Of a stretch of DNA of 64,000 nt, positions 35,437 to 43,884 are shown piece after piece; positions within the stretch are counted from its first letter, which is position 1; each line of letters begins with the position of its first letter. The translations under genes were made by a program, and so were the position numbers. Location: NCBI RefSeq assembly GCF_019130065.1, contig NZ_JAHSPG010000002.1, positions 124,001 through 188,000 of the forward strand. The letters run 5' to 3'. The notes under the pieces were generated by a model. The model was not told where the DNA came from and did no database searches. It saw only the letters and a program-made list of their open reading frames with translations. The stretch comes from Pinibacter aurantiacus. Its GTDB lineage: Bacteria > Bacteroidota > Bacteroidia > Chitinophagales > Chitinophagaceae.

Positions 35437-37065
35437 TTACGGGTTTTCGCCTTTCACCTTTATCGTCTGCCAGAACTGATTAATCTTTATAATCTGAGGT
35501 TCAATTAAATTAATAATTGCTTTTTGAGATTCAAGTTTACCAATAACCTCCTGTAGTTTTTGTTTGCTTCTCGGAGTTCCAACAAAGGATTCAATAAGCT
35601 TGTAATCTTTGTTATTGATATTTAAACAAAGAGGTATTTTAATCTGCGAAGCGAAATCGAAATTTTTTGTTTTGTAATCTTCTACGCCCTGTGTTAGCAT
35701 TATAATAACCACTCCTTTGGACCTTAACACGCGAAGTATATCTTCTAATGCTTTACTGGCATTTTTATTCTTTAAATATACGTGAGCTTCGTCGATTACT
35801 ATTACGTATCGTAATGGTTTAATCCTGTCTTTTGTAGGTTCAGTGTCATTCGTTGAACTGAATTCGGCAAGTAAATATTTTAATGTTAAGAAGACGCAGA
35901 GCTGTCGCAAGGTGTCTGATAATTCAAGCGGTAAGTTTATGTAAAGACTTTGCTCATAAATTTTTTTGTCTAATGCACCTGGTTGTGATTGAAAGATACT
36001 TGTCGCCAAATCAGAAATGATTGCATCAAGCGAATCAGGATTTCTTTGATTATTTTGATTATAAGTATCTAGTGCTTCTAAAACTGTATTCAATGTTGGG
36101 TGTGCATTTGAATTATTCTCTGACGTTAAGGACCGAAGGTTATTTTGACGTTCGAAGCAGTCGGTGACAATTGTCTGCAAAATATGTTTCTGATTTGGAC
36201 CTAACTGTGTCGCAATCGTACAAACAAAATCTACAAATGATTTAATATTGAAACTTCTTGCTCTCTCATCCTCTAGGTTTATGAAACTTAATGGGTTTAA
36301 TTCAAAAGGTGTTTTTCTTAAATCTACCATCTTGCTGCCTGTCAATTCGAAGAATGATTTTAATCTGTCTGGGCTTCCTTCACCTTTATAGTCAAAGAAA
36401 ATAAATTTTAATTCATTTTTTGTTTGAACTGAAATTTGATATAGTAAATCCTTTACCAATTCGGTTTTGCCAGAACCCACCATACCTGCGATGGCGATAT
36501 TGCAGCTATCGAATTCGTTCAAGTCATTAATGCGAAGTCTGATTTCATTCTGTAACTCATCTTTACCTACGACTATTGATACAAGTTCCTTGTAGGAATT
36601 AAACTCCTTGGTAGTAGCGGAGTTTTGTATAAATGGATTGCTTGCAGATATTAATTCTAGGCCATTCTTAACTAGCTTCATTAAATGGGATATGTGCGAA
36701 CCACTTGTAATATTTTTATCTTCAATATCCCCATAAATTTTCTCTAACCCGAAATCTAAATGTCTTTTGAAAAGCTTGATAAACTCCTCCTCTGTTAAGG
36801 TTTTGTTGTAATGTTGGTCAAGAAGAGCTTTGTAGATAACAAAGTAAGATTTTTCATCAGCAGAATGTCCAAATAATGCTCTTTCATCGCGCCAATCTCT
36901 TCCGTCTGAACTAATTTGCACATCTTCAAGGATATTAAACTTCCTATTCAATTGTAAACTGTAGGTAAATGCAATCCTTGCGATAATTCCATCAAACTTA
37001 AAATTGTATAATAGTGTAAGATGGTCGATGATTTCCGAATTTCTTTTGCTTATTCTAATTCTCAT
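35437..37065 (-). CDS. DndE domain fused to a HerA/FtsK-type ATPase
   Basis: 542 residues. Residues 1-115 match DndE (IRISKRNSEIIDHLTLLYNF, IIARIAFTYSLQL, IYKALLDQHY, FKRHLDFGLEKI), a DNA-binding factor of DNA phosphorothioation. Residues 180-530 are a HerA-type motor: Walker A GMVGSGKTEL (194-203), FFDYKGEG, Walker B VIVIDEAH (420-428), MLTQG sensor. The open frame could start at 37137; the ATG at 37065 gives the DndE N-terminus and an 11-base overlap with the DndD-like gene, the same overlap length as between the two genes before it. Predicted role: DNA-translocating ATPase of the system. No DndC is nearby. Confidence 0.83.
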   Translation of the reverse strand: MRIRISKRNSEIIDHLTLLYNFKFDGIIARIAFTYSLQLNRKFNILEDVQISSDGRDWRDERALFGHSADEKSYFVIYKALLDQHYNKTLTEEEFIKLFKRHLDFGLEKIYGDIEDKNITSGSHISHLMKLVKNGLELISASNPFIQNSATTKEFNSYKELVSIVVGKDELQNEIRLRINDLNEFDSCNIAIAGMVGSGKTELVKDLLYQISVQTKNELKFIFFDYKGEGSPDRLKSFFELTGSKMVDLRKTPFELNPLSFINLEDERARSFNIKSFVDFVCTIATQLGPNQKHILQTIVTDCFERQNNLRSLTSENNSNAHPTLNTVLEALDTYNQNNQRNPDSLDAIISDLATSIFQSQPGALDKKIYEQSLYINLPLELSDTLRQLCVFLTLKYLLAEFSSTNDTEPTKDRIKPLRYVIVIDEAHVYLKNKNASKALEDILRVLRSKGVVIIMLTQGVEDYKTKNFDFASQIKIPLCLNINNKDYKLIESFVGTPRSKQKLQEVIGKLESQKAIINLIEPQIIKINQFWQTIKVKGENP

Positions 37066-39160
37066 AGCTTTGAAAATAACCTTGTTTAATTTTTGTTTGG
37101 TTCTTACTGCTTTCGAGTAAATAGGCATTAGCAACAAAACCTCTCACAAGCTTAAATCTAGAAGGTGGAATTTCATTATTTGTTGCCATAAGCACAACCT
37201 GATTTGCAAGATTTGGATAATAACTTAACAGAAAGTTATTGATATGCTCGTGGTCCAATCTTCCCAAAGGAGTGTCAATAAATATAGGAAAATCCTGCAC
37301 GGCTAAACTTAATATGGCTTTAACTAATGAGGAAATATAAATCTGTTTTTCGCCCATACTAAGACTTTCCTTAGGTGTAATATTCCCATCGCTGTCAAAT
37401 AAGGATATTTTTAGCCCATCATTATTTGGCAATGCTTCAGCTTTAATAGCAGCGATGAATTTTCCATTGCTACCGTCTCTAAGTTTATGCATTAGCTGAT
37501 TCATTTCGTTGAAAGTGGTTTGTTCCAAAGCTGAACATTTACTTTTCTTCTGCGCACTTACAAAATCTTCCAAAGCTCTAATGTATAGATTGGCTTTATC
37601 AAGTTTCTTTTTCTTTTGTTCTGAAACACTAATTCTTTTGAGTAATACCTGCAATGATTGGTTTAGTTTTTCATTTTCTCTTTTCAAATTTTCTTTTTGG
37701 TTTTGAAAAGAACCCTTTTCTTCAATTAGCTTTTCAATTTTCCTTTCTGCTTCTTTCTTGTTAGTAGTGTATTCAATTATTTCCTCATCTTCAAGATCAG
37801 ATTCTATATTTTTTATTACTTTTTCTATTTCAGTAATATCATTTTTCACTCTGTTGAAATTATCAATTGTCTGTTCAAAAATATCCTTCGATTGTTTTTG
37901 AATATGATTGAATGTCTCCACTATCAAATCCTTTTCAGACTTACTAAGATCATGCTCAAATTCCAACTCATTTGTCTTTTCAATTTTTCCAAAAACATCT
38001 TCTACTATCCTTTTAGCTTTATCGGCATAAAAAATTTTTTTAGAAAACGAAATATCGCCATCAGTTGGAAATGGAGGATTATTAAATAGCTTCTCTATGA
38101 ACTCACTATTTTTTTCAATTAACTCATTTTGTTTTTCGACTAGATATGATTCTTCGTCTTGTAATTTAATATGTTCATTTACTTCCTCTAATTTTCCTGC
38201 TGCAAGTACAAATGGAATGATTTCACTTAATTCATTGAACTTATTTTCCAAGTCTTTTTCCTTTTTTCTCAATTCATCTCTCTGTTTGTAAAGTTCATCT
38301 AAGCTTGAAGTGTTGAACGATCTATTACTATATTGAACTAAGAAGGCTTCATATTTTACAATCTCTGATTTTATTTTTGCTGTGTCAGATTCGTTAATAA
38401 GTATTTCGCTTTCTAAGTGTTCTATTTTTTCTATATTAAGCTCAATACCCTTTTCTGTCGTTATAATCGTTTGTCTTACTTGCGCCGTTGCACTTTCTTT
38501 TCTTAATCCATCAGTATAAATATTCAGATCATTTATTAATCCTTCATACACATCAAGCCCCAATAATTTTCCTAGGGCATCATTAAGAACACTGCCCTCC
38601 TCCTTCGTAGATAGTTCAGCCCAGCTTGCAATTTTTTCTGCATCAAAAAAGACAAACTTCGCAGCTTCCAAGGGAATAAGATAGTCATTAACAAAGTTTA
38701 TTTTATCGTCAAGTGTTTGAAACATTGAATTTTTAATGCCATCGATTTTAATATCAAAAGTGTCATCGCCTGGAGAATTAATATTAAACTCTCTTTTTAT
38801 TCTACACTTATAATTATTTCCCGATTCGTTTTCTCTTGTTTCAGGCAATTCTAAATCACTGATAAAAATTTCAACAGAGAATTTGCTTTTCCCCTCTCTT
38901 ACAATATCCCAATTAAGAGAACTTTTCAAAAATTTTGGATAGCTACCATCTTTCTGAATTTCTCTTTTAAACCCTTCGTCAATCTTTGCAATATCTTCTC
39001 CGTATAAGCACCAAACAAGAGATAACAAAAAATTTGTTTTGCCATAACCAGTTTTCCCTCCTAGTAAAACAATGTTTTTCTCTTTGGTAGTCATCAAGTT
39101 AATAACGTTCTCACCATAATATTGCCGAAAGTTTGTCAGTATTATTTTGTCAATTTTCAT
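37055..39160 (-). CDS. DndD-like SMC/RecN-type ATPase
   Basis: 701 residues. N-terminal Walker A (GGKTGYGKTNFL, residues 34-45) in the DndD-type opening IILTNFRQYYGENVINL. Long coiled-coil region from residue 210 to 560 with a central hinge-like part. C-terminal ABC signature (LSMGEKQIYISSLVKAIL) and Walker B IFIDTPLGRLD. DndD binds and processes DNA in the phosphorothioation complex, but DndC is missing here. It overlaps its neighbours by 11 bases at both ends, so the products are likely made in fixed ratio and act together. Confidence 0.83.
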   Translation of the reverse strand: MKIDKIILTNFRQYYGENVINLMTTKEKNIVLLGGKTGYGKTNFLLSLVWCLYGEDIAKIDEGFKREIQKDGSYPKFLKSSLNWDIVREGKSKFSVEIFISDLELPETRENESGNNYKCRIKREFNINSPGDDTFDIKIDGIKNSMFQTLDDKINFVNDYLIPLEAAKFVFFDAEKIASWAELSTKEEGSVLNDALGKLLGLDVYEGLINDLNIYTDGLRKESATAQVRQTIITTEKGIELNIEKIEHLESEILINESDTAKIKSEIVKYEAFLVQYSNRSFNTSSLDELYKQRDELRKKEKDLENKFNELSEIIPFVLAAGKLEEVNEHIKLQDEESYLVEKQNELIEKNSEFIEKLFNNPPFPTDGDISFSKKIFYADKAKRIVEDVFGKIEKTNELEFEHDLSKSEKDLIVETFNHIQKQSKDIFEQTIDNFNRVKNDITEIEKVIKNIESDLEDEEIIEYTTNKKEAERKIEKLIEEKGSFQNQKENLKRENEKLNQSLQVLLKRISVSEQKKKKLDKANLYIRALEDFVSAQKKSKCSALEQTTFNEMNQLMHKLRDGSNGKFIAAIKAEALPNNDGLKISLFDSDGNITPKESLSMGEKQIYISSLVKAILSLAVQDFPIFIDTPLGRLDHEHINNFLLSYYPNLANQVVLMATNNEIPPSRFKLVRGFVANAYLLESSKNQTKIKQGYFQSYEN

Positions 39161-39344
39161 TTTCGATTGAGTTTTCGATTTCTTTATCTATAGTTTGTTG
39201 AATAAGAGCATTTCTTTTTAAAAGCTTTTTTGTTTTTTCTGCTTCTAAAAGATTTTCAACCGAGATAAAACTAACCTGGTTTTTTCTACACTCTTTTTCA
39301 AGTTCTTCCGCGTGGATATGTTTAATTTTGTCAATTCTACTCAT
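39150..39344 (-). CDS. Small helical protein of the Dnd-like operon
   Basis: 64 residues, charged and helical (HAEELEKECRKNQVSFISVENLLEAEKTKKLLKRN), no cysteine pair or membrane segment. Start overlaps the stop of the 768-residue protein (ATGA, 4 bases) and stop overlaps the DndD-like start by 11 bases. Such close packing marks it as a real gene. Perhaps an adaptor between the large proteins; no family recognised. Confidence 0.7.
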   Translation of the reverse strand: MSRIDKIKHIHAEELEKECRKNQVSFISVENLLEAEKTKKLLKRNALIQQTIDKEIENSIENEN

Positions 39345-41647
39345 ACTGTTATTGTGTTATTTTCATTAAGAATAATTTCGCCTGTTTGTATTCTATTTTC
39401 AAGTACACTAATTACCTGCACCGGAGTATAGCCATAGAGATTTACGTAATGGGCAACAACATCAGCATAATTCCAATCATTGAATTTTTTCAATATTTCT
39501 ATTCGAAAAAATGTTCCTGCGACTCTCTTGAAAACAGTATCCGATGGCGCATAATATTTGTTTTTAAGCCCTATGTATCCACCTTCAAAGAAGACGAACC
39601 TGTTTTTATCTTCTGCTTGAATGTTACTAAGGATATTTGTAGCTGATGTGTCACGGAATTGCTTCACATAATTTACAATGTCGTAAGCATGTTGCGGCTT
39701 ATCATATTTTGCAAGATATTCCTCTGCAATATCTCTTATAGTTCCTCCCTTCACGAATTTATCTTCTAGTTCCCATTTCTTTAATCCATATGTACTGGTT
39801 CTACCAATGTATATAAATAAGTTTTTTTCTCTTTGAAGTGTAGACCGAATTGACTGTTCGTTTATATCAAGGTCCGCATACTTTTCTCTAATTGCTTTTA
39901 AAATGTCCTCGACTTTTGTCATTTCTCCCAACTCTTCCAATATTTCAAAAGTATATTCTGGGAGTGTTTTTCTTACGTTTCTTTCAAATATGACATATCC
40001 TTCGTTGCTTACAACCAGATCAAATTCATTGTATAAAATGGTGTCACAAATTTGCTTTATGCTTGAAAAATGCTTTTTGCCATCGGGCGAAATAAACTGA
40101 AGCAGATATCCTTCGAAATGTAAAGCGTAAGTTTCTGTAATACGGCTAGATAAGTGTGAACTTATGTCATTTGTGAATGTTTCAAAATTGAAAGAATTAA
40201 AAAGAGTTTTCTCAATTAAGTAGCAATTTTTGTAAGAAATGGTATTTGAATAGTTTCCTTTTTCGGGATTTTTTATGTTAGCTCCAAGAACACTATGAGA
40301 TTTTTCCATTAACAATCCCAAGATTGCACTGTAAAATTTAATGTTGAAATTTACATGCTCCGCAACGTTGATTTTTTTAATAAAATTTTTATCTATTACT
40401 GTAAAATAAGCATCCGCTGAAATATCATAACTAACAAAATACTGCGGATTGAATGTTAAAACGAAACGAAAATAATCATGTACTTCGTATTCAATAATGA
40501 TTCTTAACTGTCTTAGTCTTTCCTTAGTTAGATCTACTTCTATTCCAATTTGCTCAATTGATTTAGCTGCACCGTCTGAATATTGAAAGTAAAAGATTTC
40601 CCGTTCTTTAGGGTTGAATATTTGACCATTTTCGATTAGGAAATAAATTAATTTGAAAAGTTTTATTTTCCCTGCATTGTCAAAGACGGTTTCAAACTGC
40701 TCGTAGAAATTTTTTGGAAGATTGGTAAAGGTTGTCTTAATAATTAGTTTTGTGTATTCTCTGCTTAAAAGGTCGTCTTCAATAAATCTTAATGTCCCAA
40801 TGAACGAAGTAATGTCAGCTTTAAAGTTATTAAGTTCTGAAACAGTTTTACTTCCGATATTTCTAATGTCTTGAAAATCGAAATAGTAAGAATAGATGGT
40901 ATCAATAAGTTCCTTACTGGTAAAGTCTTCTCCCAAGAACTGTGTTATTCCGTTCCTTGCTCTTACTTTGAGATTTGAAAAAAGAAATTTAATATGGCGG
41001 TTTAGTATTGCTTTTTTAAAAGGATTGAAATCATTAATACTAACACTGCTTGTAAGCCGTTCATCTAAGTCCGTTATTGTAGGTTGTGAATTTTCAACGA
41101 TATTGTTGTTGCAGTCTCGAAGTCGAACATTCATTATGAAATGAGAAAGAGCGTCTGTGAAGTTATCTAGCTCTACTATTGTTTTTGCGCCTATATTTCT
41201 AACTGTTCGAAAGTTAAAAGTAGGGGAATAAATTATTTCAGCTAGTTCAATTGCGCTGGGCGTTTCAGCAAATAAACTTTGCAAACCATTTCTTGCTCTA
41301 ACAGAAAGCCCTAGAAGTAAATGCTCTATATGTTTATTGGTTGCATGAATTTCATCTTTTGTAAGTTGCTTAATCAGTTTTTTTACTTCATTCCTTCTTT
41401 TTATTTCTTCTATTGTACCATCTACTGATTGATTGCCTGAGTTCTTGCATATTTCTGAAAGTTCCTTTTCTATTTTTGTGCCACATTTTCTTAAATATTT
41501 GAAAGAGCCTTTTTTGCGGTAAAATGATATTATGTCTTTTAATCCATTTATATCATTATTCTTACATACATGAATGGCTTTTACTGAAATCCAGCCAGCC
41601 TTTTCTAAATCCTCCAACGATATATCTTCTACGCTATATGGCATCAT
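39341..41647 (-). CDS. Protein with RNA-polymerase-like DNA-binding modules (alpha-CTD repeats, sigma-4-like HTH, HARE-HTH)
   Basis: 768 residues, first gene of the operon. Three helix-hairpin-helix repeats like the RNA polymerase alpha C-terminal domain lie at about 10-67, 107-165 (LSVRARNGL...VRNIGAKTIVEL) and 217-276 (LKVRARNGI...IRNIGSKTVSEL). Residues 343-393 match sigma-70 region 4 (FNPKEREIFYFQYSD...SIEQIGIEVDLTKERLRQL). Two winged-helix segments of the HARE type follow at about 566-625 and 634-697. No catalytic site is seen. It probably reads DNA or contacts RNA polymerase for the DndD/DndE-HerA ATPases, perhaps as the target sensor. Two adjacent ATGs (41647, 41644) are possible starts. 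Confidence 0.75.
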   Translation of the reverse strand: MMPYSVEDISLEDLEKAGWISVKAIHVCKNNDINGLKDIISFYRKKGSFKYLRKCGTKIEKELSEICKNSGNQSVDGTIEEIKRRNEVKKLIKQLTKDEIHATNKHIEHLLLGLSVRARNGLQSLFAETPSAIELAEIIYSPTFNFRTVRNIGAKTIVELDNFTDALSHFIMNVRLRDCNNNIVENSQPTITDLDERLTSSVSINDFNPFKKAILNRHIKFLFSNLKVRARNGITQFLGEDFTSKELIDTIYSYYFDFQDIRNIGSKTVSELNNFKADITSFIGTLRFIEDDLLSREYTKLIIKTTFTNLPKNFYEQFETVFDNAGKIKLFKLIYFLIENGQIFNPKEREIFYFQYSDGAAKSIEQIGIEVDLTKERLRQLRIIIEYEVHDYFRFVLTFNPQYFVSYDISADAYFTVIDKNFIKKINVAEHVNFNIKFYSAILGLLMEKSHSVLGANIKNPEKGNYSNTISYKNCYLIEKTLFNSFNFETFTNDISSHLSSRITETYALHFEGYLLQFISPDGKKHFSSIKQICDTILYNEFDLVVSNEGYVIFERNVRKTLPEYTFEILEELGEMTKVEDILKAIREKYADLDINEQSIRSTLQREKNLFIYIGRTSTYGLKKWELEDKFVKGGTIRDIAEEYLAKYDKPQHAYDIVNYVKQFRDTSATNILSNIQAEDKNRFVFFEGGYIGLKNKYYAPSDTVFKRVAGTFFRIEILKKFNDWNYADVVAHYVNLYGYTPVQVISVLENRIQTGEIILNENNTITV

Positions 41648-42262
41648 TTTAAAGAAAATTATTTACAGTTGCACTTTAAGAAGTCGAAGAAAGGGAAAAG
41701 GGGAAAATCTCCGAATTTCCTAAGTCCTAAGCTCCCTAAACATTAAGAGGGCAGGCAAATGTTAAAAGTTGCATTTTGGGGATTTGGTCTGTAGTAGTTT
41801 TGTGTCAAACGCGACTTCCCCGTTATATAGACCGATTAATGTTCTAATTGGTGACTTCTTGAAAATATTGATTATTTTTTGGCGATTGTGGCAATGCTTC
41901 GCCACCTAAGTCACAGACAAAGGTTTAGGTGGTTGAGGTGAACTTACTAATTAATCAGTAAACTCAAAAGCAAAAAGATATAAGAAAATTAGGATTTTTC
42001 AGAATTTGAAGAATTTGTACAGTATCAGAAAATTGTGGAATGCAGAGCCTCCAAATTTTCGTAAATCCTTGAACTAACACGTTCGCTCGAAAGGATTTTT
42101 AGACTTTCGGAAATTTGGAGCCTTTTCATTTGCTTAAAATCAACGGCAATTCTGACAATTTTTTACTCTGTGACTGAAAAAGATATATCTTCTGACTCTA
42201 TCTCAAAGATTGATGAAGCACTGACTCGTATAAAGTTTCTATCAACAAAACGGTAAGCAATT
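41648..42262. other. Non-coding stretch with a long hairpin, possible ncRNA
   Basis: 615 bases between divergent genes. 42045-42122 forms a long imperfect hairpin (GAGCCTCCAAATTTTCG facing CTTTCGGAAATTTGGAGCC, plus AAATCCTT/AAGGATTT) followed by TTTTCATTT, like the terminator of a plus-strand RNA. Upstream, GTGGCAATGCTTCGCCAC (41888-41905) is another small hairpin. No credible protein gene; a 24-codon GTG frame at 42170-42244 is too short to judge. Confidence 0.4.
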
Positions 42263-43531
42263 ATGAATATCACAATAATCATAGATAAATCAACATTTCA
42301 AATGCTCAGTTATCAAGAACTGTTGTATGTAAGTAGCTATTACAAACATAATATTAGCCCTGTGTTGACAATGGAAGTGTTGGGGGATTTAAAAAAAGAA
42401 GCAAAAGAAGGAAAAAACCCTTCGTCTACCCGAGTAACAGATTTTGCAAGAAAATTATTTCCAGTAGATACTATTGTAAACACTCATTATAAAGATCTTA
42501 TTGTAACAGACTTAATGGGAAATCATCCATCATTAGATGGTCGTCCTAATGTGAATGTTGAAAAAACCGTAAAGTCAGAAAGTGGCATGAAGGGACAAGT
42601 TTTGAGTATTTCAAAAGAGGAGCAATCCATTTACAAATGGCGAGAAGGTGATTTTAGTGTAGCTGATCACGAACTTTCAGAGTTGTGGAGGTCAGCCACT
42701 ACTCAAGAAGATTTGTTGACCAAACTAAAAGATGCTTTGGTGTCGACTAATGGAAAAGTAACAATTAAAAACTTTGCTGAGCTTAGTGAACTTGTGGATA
42801 AAGTACTTCAATCACCAGAGATTCAGCAAGAACTGTTGAAATCCGCAATTGATATTTATGAGGTGCCGGCTGACGTAGCAGTTAAGATTTTCTCAAGGTG
42901 GCATAGTGAAGGGCAAGCATTATTAAAAGATTTTTGCCCATATACTTATCACTGTTTAAAGGTTGATAATTTGTTTTTATTTGGATTAACCAATGATTTG
43001 GTAACAACCCGACCAACAAACCGTGTGGATTGTGAGTATTTATATTACTTACCGTTTTGCAACGTCTTTACATCAAATGACAAATTTCATAAAAACCTAG
43101 TTCCCTTACTACTTAGACCAGATCAAAAATTTGTTACTGGAGAAGAATTTAAAAAGGACATGATATTAATTAATAACTATTTTGAAGAGAAAGGGGTTGA
43201 GGTAAGGAAAAAGTTTAAAAACGAACCGCCTTTAATTGAGGAATCTTTGACTTATCAGCTGTGGAAGGAATACTTTGATTATCCTAAAGAAAGTAATCTA
43301 AAAAGAAACCTGTCTGACAAAGAAATGGAAATGATGAGAAGAAAAATGGATGAGCTTGAGGGGGCAATGAAGGGGGAGAAAATAGAAATGCAGGAAGGAG
43401 AGGAAACAGAATTTATCATAAAGGAATCCTATCTAAGTGCGGATGACCCTTGTTTTTGTGGCAGCGGCAAAAAAGTAATTGAATGCTGTATTCCTCCAGA
43501 AGAATTTACAAAGTTAGCGAAGAAAAGCTAA
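42263..43531 (+). CDS. SEC-C zinc-motif protein with possible PIN-like N-terminus
   Basis: 422 residues. The C-terminal DDPCFCGSGKKVIECC is a SEC-C zinc-binding motif (Cys-x-Cys-x8-Cys-Cys), found at the end of SecA and many accessory proteins. The N-terminus (ITIIIDKSTFQML...LTMEVLGDLKKEAK) has the acidic positions of a PIN-like nuclease fold, but this is only suggestive. Residues 340-380 are charged and helical. Monocistronic, facing away from the Dnd-like operon. Possibly independent defence cargo. Confidence 0.65.
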   Translation: MNITIIIDKSTFQMLSYQELLYVSSYYKHNISPVLTMEVLGDLKKEAKEGKNPSSTRVTDFARKLFPVDTIVNTHYKDLIVTDLMGNHPSLDGRPNVNVEKTVKSESGMKGQVLSISKEEQSIYKWREGDFSVADHELSELWRSATTQEDLLTKLKDALVSTNGKVTIKNFAELSELVDKVLQSPEIQQELLKSAIDIYEVPADVAVKIFSRWHSEGQALLKDFCPYTYHCLKVDNLFLFGLTNDLVTTRPTNRVDCEYLYYLPFCNVFTSNDKFHKNLVPLLLRPDQKFVTGEEFKKDMILINNYFEEKGVEVRKKFKNEPPLIEESLTYQLWKEYFDYPKESNLKRNLSDKEMEMMRRKMDELEGAMKGEKIEMQEGEETEFIIKESYLSADDPCFCGSGKKVIECCIPPEEFTKLAKKS

Positions 43532-43593
43532 CAGGAAATGCTAGACTAAAAAGGATGATTACGTTTCCTAGAAAATGGCACTGCGATATCTTT

Positions 43594-43824
43594 TTAATAT
43601 TTAAAATTAAAAATTTCTTTTAATTCGACGCGTAATGCAGTAGCAATGGCGGCGAGTGTGGAAATTGTAGGGTTAATTTCCCCCCTTTCAATTCTACCAA
43701 CTTGTGACAACGGAATATCAGCCTCGTAAGCCAGGTCTTCCTGAGAAAATCCTTGGACATTACGAAGGTCTTTTATACGTTTGCCTAAGGCTTTCATAAG
43801 AGCCTTATTTTTAACATTTATCAC
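43594..43824 (-). CDS. XRE-family helix-turn-helix regulator
   Basis: 76 residues, one HTH_3 domain (LGKRIKDLRNVQGFSQEDLAYEADIPLSQVGRIERGEINPTISTLAAIA). It could also start at the ATG for MKALGKR. It is divergent from 43885, with perfect palindrome ACGCATATATGCGT (43860-43873) between them, and probably regulates that gene and itself. Confidence 0.85.
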   Translation of the reverse strand: MINVKNKALMKALGKRIKDLRNVQGFSQEDLAYEADIPLSQVGRIERGEINPTISTLAAIATALRVELKEIFNFKY

Positions 43825-43826
43825 TA

Positions 43827-43841
43827 GCCCAAAATGGGCTT
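43827..43841. other. Short hairpin AGCCCA/TGGGCT
   Basis: Six-base arms with a three-base AAA loop followed on the plus strand by TTTTTG. Just upstream of the XRE start. It may be a second regulator site or a weak terminator. Confidence 0.3.
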
Positions 43842-43859
43842 TTTGTTTAATCTAAATAG

Positions 43860-43873
43860 ACGCATATATGCGT
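43860..43873. promoter_or_regulatory. 14-base perfect palindrome ACGCATATATGCGT, likely XRE operator
   Basis: Lies midway between the divergent XRE gene (start 43824) and the membrane protein gene (start 43885), where a repressor could control both promoters. Confidence 0.55.
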
Positions 43874-43884
43874 TATTTTGCTTT

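Noticed and set aside
35437-41647. Calling the operon a complete DNA phosphorothioation system
   Set aside because: DndC (and DndB, DndA) are absent from the island; only DndD- and DndE-like parts are seen.
42170-42244. 24-codon GTG frame just before the SEC-C gene
   Set aside because: Too short and with no family; could be a leader peptide, but nothing supports it.
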